A stretch of 37,500 nucleotides of DNA, from the NCBI GenBank assembly GCA_963575745.1, contig CAUYUJ010017799.1, forward strand, positions 110,680 through 148,179, in the 5' to 3' direction. The notes below the pieces were generated by a model, which ran no database searches, was not told where the DNA came from, and saw only the letters and a program-made list of their open reading frames with translations. Positions 28,341 through 37,082 of this stretch are shown here, piece after piece; positions within the stretch are counted from its first letter, which is position 1; each line of letters starts with the position of its first letter. The position numbers and the translations under genes are program-made. This stretch comes from Prorocentrum cordatum (taxonomy: Eukaryota > Sar > Dinophyceae > Prorocentrales > Prorocentraceae).

Positions 28341-31300
28341 TCACTCACGAGGGAAAGACATTCCCGACTTCGGCGGGAGCCCTCGCGCAAGCCGATCAAG
28401 CACCTCCAACCCCGTTCTGGTGGGAGGCGCGCACGACACCCGCAGGCCTCGGACACTTTGGGCCGCGAAACACCCGCAAGTGGAGCAATACAAAATTCCA
28501 TTCAGCACGGCCAAGGAATGGGTCTCATGGCAGTGGATGGCCAAATGGCGAGCAGCAGCACCCTCCAAAACAGGGCCAGGGGCCGAAACCTCATCCTCAC
28601 CATCACTACGAGGCGCGGCGAAGCGAGCGAAACGGCTGCCCTGGCACTCGTCAGGCCAGAAAGACGCCAACGCTCCACGTGTGCTAAACTTCCGATGGCA
28701 CAAGTTGCACTTGACCAAAGTGCGGAGCACGACGGGGCAGTGTCCCTGCGCACGCACACGCGCTACACGCTCCTGCGCAAAGGACCGCCCGCCCCTCCGT
28801 CGCACGCGCTGGGAACCCTCATCTCTCCCAACGCGCGCGTACAAGCCGTCACGCGCACACGTCGTGAAAACATCTCGTTGGATGGCGACAAGCCGCCTGC
28901 GAATAGCAACATGCAGATCATCTTGCAACAAGGTGCGCACCGAGCACGCGTCAGGAACTTCAGCCCTCTTAGCGGCCTCAGTTGCACATGCATCGGCGGC
29001 GCCATTCAAAAGGCGCTCGATTCGAGTGAGGTACAGGGCGCTGACTTGGGCTTCCGTGGGGTGGCTTTTGGTCCATCTGAGGCCAACCTCGCCTTCACGC
29101 TGATCCAAAACTTGCCAGAGAACCACCCACAGATCAATCATGTCACATCCACTCAGGGCCGCACGCGGCCGACGGAAACCTCGCACCACAGGAAGATAAT
29201 CGCAGAAAATCAAAACTCTGCCCGACGTATACCTGAGCAAGAAAATCAGCGCCAGGAGCTCCGCGCGCGGGGACGACTGGTCAGGGCCTGGGAGAGTGCC
29301 TGCAAAGCCACCGTCGATGCCATCGAGGGTGGTGGACAGGCGTACACACGCCCACCCGCACCTCCTTAGTCTGGCATCCTTAGCAAACCTCCCCCCCCCC
29401 GATCCGTCAATCCCCCAAACTCCTCCTTCCTTCACCTCGCGATCTTCGAACGAGCCCCAGAACCAAGTGCGATCCAGCGGATCGGGGGGGTGCCCAGCGG
29501 TGCGATCAAGCGGCATAAGCCCGCGGCACCACAGGGCTGGACAATCATCATGAGCAGCACGCTCCGCAAGATGGGCCGATTTAGCCACCGTAGTGTCAGG
29601 ATTAAACTCATTCATAGCACATTCCCAAAAGCGATGGTAAGGGGTCTCCATCTTTTCCCCACACCGAATACAGATGCCTGCAGCAGAAGCCTCATAGCCT
29701 GCATGGTGAAGCCGCGCTTCAGTCCAAAACCCACCCGATATGGTGTTCAATAAAATAGACTGCCATTCATAATCCAACTCTCTCCCCATCCTCTGATACT
29801 CTTTCCGAATACAGGTAAAATCAACACCTCCTTCAATACCTCCTCCTAAGTAATGACCAGAAGCTTTACGCCAAATCAAAGTGTCGCACGTACGCTGAAT
29901 AGAGCGACGGAGGTGCACACGGAAGTCTGGCTGGGCCAACTGGAGCAACACACCCCGATCGTCGCGCCAGCGTGCAGGAGAGAGAGGCAGCCATCCTAGA
30001 TCAAGCAACACTGCAACCGTGGCCGCCACGGGGCCACGCACGCGACGCCATATCTTATAAGCGGGTATGGTGGAATACTCCTGCACCTTACTTCTCCAAA
30101 GCACGGCAACCTTCATTTTTGAATCAGTATCCAGAGAGGCCCAGGCCGAAGCAAAACCTTCCAAACGCTCACGCCGAAGTCGATAAATGGGTGGGGTCAC
30201 TCTGAGGTCCTCCAACGGTCCCAAGGATCGTAGTAGAACAAGCCCCCGCATGCCAAGCACCAGAGCACACAGCAGCCTGACCCCGAACGTTCTGGACCTG
30301 AGCCGGAGAAAGACCTACCACTTGGCGCCCCCAGGTCCCCACAGCTAACACTCCAGGTTTATACAACTTCGAGGCCTTCTTCACCAACTTCGTTAAGTAC
30401 CTAACTTTACGAGCCTTCTGACCAGCTGCGCGCCTACGCTCTTTGATAATATCCACAGAACGCCGCTTACCAGCCGTAGTCGAGATCCCAAGATCACGGG
30501 TAACACTCGCCAACTTCAACTTGAAACCAGCTGCCCTGAAATCATTCAAGATCAACAAGGTAAGCGGCTGATTGTTACCAACAATGGCAGACTTATCGGA
30601 CAAAATCAGCTCCACTGATTCGAGAGAGTGGCCAAGGTGGACAGCAGCAGAGACAAGCTGTCGGCGGACCTCATCCGCACTACCCTGGGCCACCTGTGAC
30701 AAGTCGTCGACATACGAACGAGTGGGCAGCCCAGGATGGCACCGATGATGCACATCGTGAAGGATTTGATACAAATAGACCTTCACCCAAGCCATGGATT
30801 GCATACACCCTGGGAGCACTCCAATGCCAAAAGCTATCACATCAGAACAAAACCCAGAAGACTCAAGCATTCGATGGGGCCACGTGGATCAGGAGCCCGA
30901 GGTAGAGCAGGTGGGGCGGGAAATTCAGACGACAAGCCAAAGAGACTAGCCGCGCTGGTACCACCGTGTCGAAAAACTTGGCGAGGTCCCAGTGCACGGC
31001 AACACTCTTCTGCCCTTCGAACATAGCAACCTCATGGCAGATCTCCCTTCGAAGCGCCGCCTGCAAAGCAGAGCTCCCCCTGGCAGCATCATCCCAGGAC
31101 TCCAAATGGCCCCGGGACCAGTCATCCAAGAGAACCCCCCGAATCTTACAGTACACCCGATAAAAGGGTGGGGCATTTACACACTGGGCGCTCGTCAGTA
31201 GCGCTTTCAGGAAGGAGGGCAATGATTCCCCGGAAAATCTGAGAGCGCCACATCATAGCCCGTTCACGCGAGGTGTAAAGCTCAGCAAGGGCTCCAAGGG

Positions 31301-32992
31301 CCCGGGGGTCCAACTGGAGAAAATCACGGGGCCTCCAATGATCCACTCCTACCGCAGTGGTAAAATGCGGCTCGCAGCATACGCCTCCCTAGGCTCGACG
31401 TCGGGAAGCCCAGGGGCCATCTCGAGGGCCCGCAAGCGCAGCTCATCCAAAGCCTCCTCAAGCAAATCGATTTGGGATGGGCTGGCCGTCCAGAAACGGC
31501 TCCACTTCATCGCACGGTAAGCCATCATTTCCTCTGGCAACTGCAGCACGCCCTCGGGCGCGATGAAATACTCCAGCGGGTCACCTTGGTCACACTTCAG
31601 CCACGCATGGGCCTTCTTAGCCCCATGCGGCAAGGCCCTCAGGAGCCAGTCCTTGACAGCCTTAGCCGAGGAGCTCCTGGCCGCATGCCAAGCTTTAGTG
31701 AGAGTGCAAGAGCACCGATCGATCACCTCCTGACATCGGGCGGGATCGATGCTCGTTAAATCTAAAAGCTGGGCTCGCCACTCAGCAGCAGACTGACCAG
31801 CAGGTAAGCACGCGGTATATCCATCTACACGCTGGCCAAGGGCATAGAGACGACGAGCCAGCCCAATACACATATGATGGTACCCGTGCTGCACTGCCAC
31901 ACGCAATTCAAACAGCTTCTGAGAAACCGTGGACCAAGAAGAAAGAACAGGCTCCGAGAAACTGCCAGACGTGTTGCGATGATCAGTTAGTGTGGTACGC
32001 CGCATGCTCACATGTGTGCCACGCCCAATATAACATTCATAATCATGCTCATGCTCAATGTGCTCACGCGACATAAACATGGCTTCAGTAGCACGGGGCC
32101 ATAGCTGATATGACGAAGTCAGCTCAAACGAAAGGCGCTTGCAAACATGAGGGGCCAGATGAGGGCACCGATGATCCTCCAAGCGCCACCGAGGTAGAGC
32201 AGCAGCAAGATAATGAGACCATGGCAAACGAGGCCCTTCCACGGGAGGAAAACTGCGCGGCTTCACCCTCTTGCACAGCTGCTGCAACAGCGCAGAGCGA
32301 GGCAGGCGGATATCCAGAGCACAGTGCGTCTTGAAAGGGAACGCGTGATATTGGGTTACCTTCAGGTAAGGCGCCATCGTCTCACTGGCCACGACATAAT
32401 CAATCAGCGTACCCTTTCCCATACTGCACGTATAGGTCACCCCCACAGGTGGCAAAACTCTGCTCTGGGTCATCTTCAGAAACCCGCAAAGCTCCATCAG
32501 CTCAATGTCGAAATTGAAGTCGCCAACGAGAAGCCACGGTAGACTGAGAGACTTCACGAAGTTACTGACGCGCCGCATCTTACGTAGATTCTCCCCCGAG
32601 ACCCCAAGTCAGCGACCATATAGACGACGCCTACAGCTATGGTACACCTGAAAGTTTTCAACTCCAAGAACATCCAACCATTTCCCGCACCTAATTCACG
32701 GGTGGCACGATCATGCGCCAAGAAAGGTTTAAAATACAAACCTTTGTGCACAGCGGCCCCTACCCCCCATGGGCCCCACCCCCAGGGGAAGGGGTGGCAG
32801 GGAGAAAATGGTGTCGCCATTTCATGGCGGCCACCTGCCGCTTCGCAGCCTTCAGCTCAGAGGGGAGCTGGCGGTGTTCACAGAACAGAAAGGCGTCAGC
32901 CTTACAATGTAAGCCGGCTAGAAAGGACTTAGCCAACGCACTCCAACGGGTTATATTACAGTACAGAAGCCTCACTTGCCGCTCACCGCTAA
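28341..32992 (-). pseudogene. LINE-B ORF2 remnant: endonuclease - RT - CCHC - RNase H
   Basis: The coding thread passes through frames in this order. 32992-~32785: endonuclease N-terminus (LLYCNITRW, AFLFCEHRQL). ~32785-32590: VGAAVHKGLYF and VVYMVAD. ~32578-31351: VGDFNFDIEL and THCALDI, then the endonuclease-RT linker, ending at TAG 31351-31349. 31346-~31225. 31222-~30870: RT motif A, AVHWDLAKFFD, Asp at 30988-30986. 30870-~30250: motif B as GVLPGC instead of GLPQG, and YVDD at 30714-30703. ~30255-28341: CCHC C-x2-C-x8-H-x4-C at 29672-29619; RNase H at about 29423-28940 with IDGSGG, SPRAELLAL, IFCDYLP and NGAADAC supplying the D-E-D-D set; then two Cys pairs. CCHC precedes RNase H. At least six frame changes disable it; one lies near the C/G-rich run at 32760-32790. 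Confidence 0.88.
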
Positions 32993-34188
32993 AACTCAGA
33001 CGGAGGCATCTGCTGGACCGCGGCCTTGAACAGATCCTTGAAGTGGGCCCCAACGGACTCTTGGGCACGTCGCATTCGTTTGGCAGCACGGGCATGGGAC
33101 TTCTGGGACATGAGTTCCCCCATGCGATGCTGGTCCTGCTCCCCGATGGCGCCCTCCAGGGAGCGCTTCTTAAGGGCGCCCAGCCCATCGGCAGCCTCGG
33201 CAGGAAGATCGCCAGCATCAGAACCAGCATCAGAACCCGCCTCCGACGCAGGCACCTCGTAGATCTGCCGCTGCATCTCCACGAAACGCTTGACGAAGTC
33301 GAAGGGGAGCTGCCGAACAGCACAGAACTCACGCAGTTGGTTATCATCATAGCCAGAAAGATCAGGAAAGTCATCATGCATACGAGCGTCGCCATCGCCG
33401 CGGCCGCCCGCAGGACGACCACCTGCGCCATGCACAGCAGCAGCCCCGCCGCCGCCCCGCGCAGGGGCGCCGCCCGCAGGGGCAGCGCCAGGCGGGGGCT
33501 GGGCCACCCTCGCGGCAGCATCGCGAGCCGCGGCAGCAGCAGCGGCCAGCTCCTGCCGCTTGTTGGCGATCCAATCCGCCTCGCGGAAAGCGGCCACGGC
33601 GTCATCCGCAGCCTTCTTCCTCGCTTGCGCCTCCTGCTCCTCGACCTGGGCCGCCCGCATGGCAGCCTGCGCCTCGTCCAACTGCTCCTGCAAGCGCTGG
33701 ACCTTCGAGCTGCGCTGGTGCAGGTCCTGGGAAGCAAGACGAACTGCACGAGCTTGGCTCTCCACTTCACGGGTAAGGCGAATGCGCTCAGAGCAGGCAC
33801 CGTCACTGAGCTGCGCCTGAGTCCACTCAACAACTTCTGGTGGAGGAGGCTGCGCGAACTCGCCAAGCTGCCCTTGCAACTCAGGGCGAGCAGCCAAGAG
33901 GACCTGCGCTGCCGCACGTAGGTCAGCGCCGTCATCACCTCCACCTTGAGCACCTTGGGCTTGGGCTCCTCCACCCCCGCCAGGACGACCACCAGGGGCT
34001 CCAGCAGCGTCTCCGATGTAGAGGCCCCCGCACTTCGAGCAACACCAGTTGCCGTAGGCCTTGTACTCCCAGTGTCGACAGGCAGAACAGACATCATACT
34101 GCTTCTTCTTGCCGCCCCCCTTGGCGCCACCGCGGCCGCGCCAGCCGCCGCCGCCGTTGCGCCATGGGGCAAGGTCGCGCCAGGCCAT
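32989..34188 (-). CDS. LINE-B ORF1: zinc-ribbon and coiled-coil protein
   Basis: The ATG at 34188-34186 lies in a strong context (GCTGCCATGG) and gives 399 residues, ending with TAG at 32991-32989. A Gly/Arg/Lys-rich start precedes a zinc-ribbon-like cluster (C34, C37, C49, C50, C53; CSAC and CCSKCGGLY). A Gly/Pro/Gln linker follows. Residues 138-228 form a long predicted coiled coil rich in Glu, Gln, Arg and Ala (KVQRLQEQLDEAQAAMRAAQ), followed by a Gly/Ala-rich stretch and a C-terminal helical region (DLSGYDDNQLREFCAVRQLP). LINE ORF1 proteins typically trimerise through a coiled coil and bind the element RNA; that role is inferred. No frameshift is visible in this ORF, unlike ORF2. A second minus-strand frame across the same DNA is also open, including an upstream ATG at 34253-34251. 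Confidence 0.8.
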   Translation of the reverse strand: MAWRDLAPWRNGGGGWRGRGGAKGGGKKKQYDVCSACRHWEYKAYGNWCCSKCGGLYIGDAAGAPGGRPGGGGGAQAQGAQGGGDDGADLRAAAQVLLAARPELQGQLGEFAQPPPPEVVEWTQAQLSDGACSERIRLTREVESQARAVRLASQDLHQRSSKVQRLQEQLDEAQAAMRAAQVEEQEAQARKKAADDAVAAFREADWIANKRQELAAAAAAARDAAARVAQPPPGAAPAGGAPARGGGGAAAVHGAGGRPAGGRGDGDARMHDDFPDLSGYDDNQLREFCAVRQLPFDFVKRFVEMQRQIYEVPASEAGSDAGSDAGDLPAEAADGLGALKKRSLEGAIGEQDQHRMGELMSQKSHARAAKRMRRAQESVGAHFKDLFKAAVQQMPPSEF

Positions 34189-34314
34189 GGCAGCCTCGCG
34201 CAGGAAAGGAAACCGATAAGGAGACGGATGAGCACCTGTTGCAAGGGCGCCATGATTGCAAAATGGCCCCTATGGCCGCACTCGAGCGAGGTTGGGAAGT
34301 TCCGGAGCAGGCCC

Positions 34315-34335
34315 CTTGAGCCAAAATGGCTACGG
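34315..34335 (-). promoter_or_regulatory. dinoflagellate spliced leader (DinoSL) fused to the LINE-B 5' end
   Basis: The minus strand reads CCGTAGCC, then ATTTTGG, then CTCAAG: positions 2-22 of the 22-nt DinoSL, without a mismatch. The leader's first base would be 34336, where the target-site duplication begins. In cells the leader is added to mRNA 5' ends by trans-splicing, so its genomic presence here marks reverse transcription of a mature trans-spliced transcript. Its last two bases (AG) could serve as an acceptor for another round of trans-splicing. Confidence 0.95.
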
Positions 34336-34350
34336 GTGCTGCGACACGTG
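34336..34350. repeat. 15-bp target-site duplication, right copy (LINE-B 5' side)
   Basis: GTGCTGCGACACGTG, identical to 28268-28282. It abuts the spliced leader without a gap. Confidence 0.92.
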
Positions 34351-35174
34351 GGAGTCACTTATGTTGAAAATGAATGGAGCAGCTAGAGGAGCAGAAACAG
34401 TTGGATGAGGGCCCCCAGCATCTGACGTCTGCGCGTAAAACATAATGCATCAAGACGCTGTTCAAAAACAACGACCAGGGTTCTCTATGCCACTCCCTAG
34501 GCGAGGGTGATCAGGGTGGACCCATCCGCGAAGGCCGCAAGGCCCGAGACGGGACAACGTCGCCCGTCGCGATTCCTCTCACGACGCCCAGACATCTGAG
34601 GCCCCGCCTCCTCCCAGCGGAAAGCACCCTGGAACCGATCACCGCCTGGGCGCCATCCTGGCCCGCTAACTGACCCGAGCCGCGCCCCAGCCGAGAGGGC
34701 GACGAAGACGCCGGAACACCCCGCGCCCAGCCACGTCCGAAAACCTCCGAAGGCCCCCCGGGCCAGGGCGAAAAGACCCCGACGGACTGCTTTTGGTCCA
34801 CGCCGCGGGCCCCAAATGTCTCGACCCGTTCCTTGGAAACGACGATATGCGATCCCGGTGTTCCGAACGAGACCCCGGGAGGCCGAAAGGGCAGGAAACT
34901 GTCCGTCGGCGGCGAGGCAGAGTTGGTTTTCACCAGCGATAGCGCTAGACGGGGCACCCCGAAAAGCGAATCGGCCAGCATGCAAGAGTGGGAAGAAGGC
35001 AGAGAGCGGGCGGCCGCGGGGGGGCAGGTAGGGGGAAGAAGAGGCCGCTCAGAGGCGGAAGACTTCTCCCCTGAGCGTGCCCGCGCGGCCAGCCCCGCCC
35101 GCGGGCACGGCGGCAGCCGAAAGGAGAAGAGAGCCGCGCAGGGACCGCACAAATCTCTGCGCGCCCGGACTGCG
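34351..35174. other. no recognised feature
   Basis: GC-rich sequence with overlapping open frames on both strands. None shows a recognisable domain. Confidence 0.35.
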
Positions 35175-35288
35175 AGGGGGAGCGCGGGGTGCACCACCCC
35201 TCCGTGCAGAACTTCGGGTCCTCCTCGCAGCACGCGTCCTGCTTCTCGGGCGACCACCCGTCCTGACCCAGGGCGCGCGTGCGTTCGG
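35175..35288 (-). CDS. putative exon with GWS-x2-K-x3-CC motif (distant, diverged)
   Basis: After a TGCGTGCAG acceptor-like site (AG at 35290-35289) the minus strand, in the frame that is open from 35439, reads ALGQDGWSPEKQDACCEEDP, KFC and TEGWC. The GWS-x2-K-x3-CC core matches the pieces at 15.3 and 16.2 kb. The spacing to the last Cys (x6) agrees with 15.3 kb. It is on the same strand and lies upstream of them, with both LINEs in between. It could be an earlier exon of one gene with a very long intron or belong to a separate gene; the sequence does not decide. The upstream half of the module seen at 15.3 kb (C-x4-FNC) is not evident here. Confidence 0.35.
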
Positions 35289-35300
35289 CTGCACGCAAGA

Positions 35301-35919
35301 GTGACCCTGGGCAGGAGCGACCTTTGGTGCGCGGCTTTTGGGGGGGCCGCGGGGGGGGCCGAATCCAGGCGCGCCAGCCGCTGCTACCGCTTCGTTTTCG
35401 GCCATCTGGGGGCCTATCAGCGCCCGCGCTAAAGGTCACTCCGGCGAAAGGTCACTCTTACGTCTAGTCGATGCGTGATGGTCGAGAGAGGAGGCGCTCT
35501 GCGCCGGGCTTCGCCACCCCCCTGGGCCCGCCCACGACCGAACGAACGCACGACGCGCTCATCGGCTCGGAGGCCGTCTCGAGACTGACGGCGCGGTGGC
35601 GCCTCAGCGCACTCACTTCGGGCCTTCGATGGTGCACTCCAGCCACCGCTTTGCACTGCCCACCATACCGCTCGAGGCAATTCGCTGGCTCCCAAAAGTA
35701 AGCAATAATCATGTCTGCCCACATCTTGCTGTCAGCACTCATGCGGCCAGGCCAACGAGCGGCCGCTCTGCGGTGTTCTGCGACCCATCCTCCAGGAAGA
35801 CCGGGGAGAAGGAAGAAGGGAGGAGTCATGGAGGAGGCACACCGACCGAGAAGAGAGGAGGAACAGGTCCCACGTCCATCCTGCTATGCCCCGCGCGCGC
35901 CCGCCCTGGCGCTGAGCGG
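35301..35919. other. no recognised feature
   Basis: GC-rich sequence. A short direct repeat, AAAGGTCACTC at 35431-35441 and 35448-35458, is the only local structure noticed. Confidence 0.35.
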
Positions 35920-36260
35920 CGACTGGAGGAGGAGGAGGCGGAGGAGGAGGAGGAGGAGGAGGAAGAGGAGGAAGAAGAAGAAGAGGAGGAGGAGAAGGAG
36001 GAGGGGGGCGGCAATCGACGATTTCGCACGTCATCTGGAATCAGGAACCAGAAGGAGGAGAAGAAGGAGGAGGAGGATGATGATTAGGGAGGAGGAGGAG
36101 GAGGAGGAGGGGGAGAAATAGGAGGAGGAGGACGAAGATGATGTGGGACAGAAAGAGGAGGGAGACGGAGATGGAAGAGGGGTAGGATGAAGAAGGAAGT
36201 TGAGGAGGAGGATGGAGGAGGAGGAGGAGGAGGAGGAGGAGGAGGAGGAGATGGAGGCGG
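35920..36260. repeat. (GGA)n long purine tract
   Basis: GGA/GAA triplets over about 340 bp, interrupted at 36010-36050. The Glu-rich open frames are repeat artefacts. Confidence 0.85.
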
Positions 36261-36594
36261 GGGAACGATTCCCCAGACCCCCGAGCAACGCCGCAAGAGG
36301 CTCACTGAAGCCCTCCCTCCCCTCCCTCCTCCCCACTCCTCCCTCCTCTCCGCCTGCTCCCTGCTCCCTGCTCCCTGTCCCCCCCACCCTGGGTCCACCT
36401 CCCTCTCTTTGCTCCGCCCCCGCCTGCTCCTGCTGTTGCTCCTCTTCCCTCCCTCCCCCCCTTGCCTTCTGCTGCTCGGCAGTGGGCTGCGCAGCACGCT
36501 CGCGGCAGCCGTGGGGCAGAGCCGGGGAGCGGGCGAGAGGCGGAGAGAGCCCGCGCGCTGACGCCCGCAGGGGCCTGCAGTGCGAAGGCAAGCG
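36261..36594. other. spacer between purine and pyrimidine tracts
   Basis: Contains CCCTGCTCC and CCCTCCCTCC short repeats at 36310-36460, then ordinary GC-rich sequence. No gene is seen. Confidence 0.4.
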
Positions 36595-36960
36595 GACCCC
36601 TCCTCCTCCTCCTCCTCCTCCTCCTCCTCCTCCTCCTCCTCCTCCTCCTCCTCCTCCTCCTCCTCCGCCTCCCTCCTCCTCCTCCTCCTCCTCCTCCTCC
36701 TCCTCCTCCTCTCCGCATCATCATCGTCATCATCATCGTCATCATCATCATCAGCAGCAGCAGCATCATCATCCTCAGCCTCCTTATCCTCCTCCTCCTC
36801 CTCTCCTCCTCCTCCTCCTCCTCCTCCTCCTCCTCCCTCCTCCTCCTCCTCCTCCTCCTCATCATCATCATCCTCCTCCTCCTCACCCTCCCCCTCCTCC
36901 TCTTCCTCCTCCTAATCCTACTCCTCCTTCTCCTCCTCCTACTCCTCCGCCTCCTCTACT
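36595..36960. repeat. (CCT)n pyrimidine tract with (CAT)n/(CAG)n insert
   Basis: Near-perfect (CTC)n at 36600-36710, a (CATCAT)/(CAGCAG) island at 36717-36775, then imperfect (CCT)n to 36960. Confidence 0.9.
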
Positions 36961-37082
36961 TTCTTCCTTATGAATAACTTCTCCCTGTCGCACCCCGAGG
37001 CCAGTCGACAAGGCGGGCCGGGCGTTTCGCCTGAAACGTCTTCACAATTTGTGATCCTGAGGCGTCAAAAATAGCAACGAAT

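Larger units (their letters stand above)
28283..34335 (-). mobile_element. LINE-B: full-length non-LTR retrotransposon carrying a spliced leader
   Basis: 6053 bp bounded by identical 15-bp direct repeats. On the minus strand the order is: DinoSL (34335-34315), remainder of a 147-bp 5' leader, ORF1 (34188-32989), a frameshifted ORF2 with endonuclease, RT, CCHC, RNase H and Cys-rich tail (about 32992-28341), then a 58-bp 3' end finishing in two CGCCATAG octamers with no poly-A. Flush target-site duplications, full length and a short tandem 3' terminus are classical for target-primed reverse transcription. At least six frame changes make this copy non-autonomous. The perfect target-site duplication fits a modest age. 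Confidence 0.93.

Noticed and set aside
32713-33921. 402-codon plus-strand open frame opposite LINE-B ORF1
   Set aside because: It is antisense to an ORF with recognisable zinc-ribbon and coiled-coil features; stop-poor GC-rich DNA explains it.
36200-36973. Pro/Ser/Leu homopolymer-encoding open frames
   Set aside because: They are entirely the product of CCT/GGA triplet repeats.
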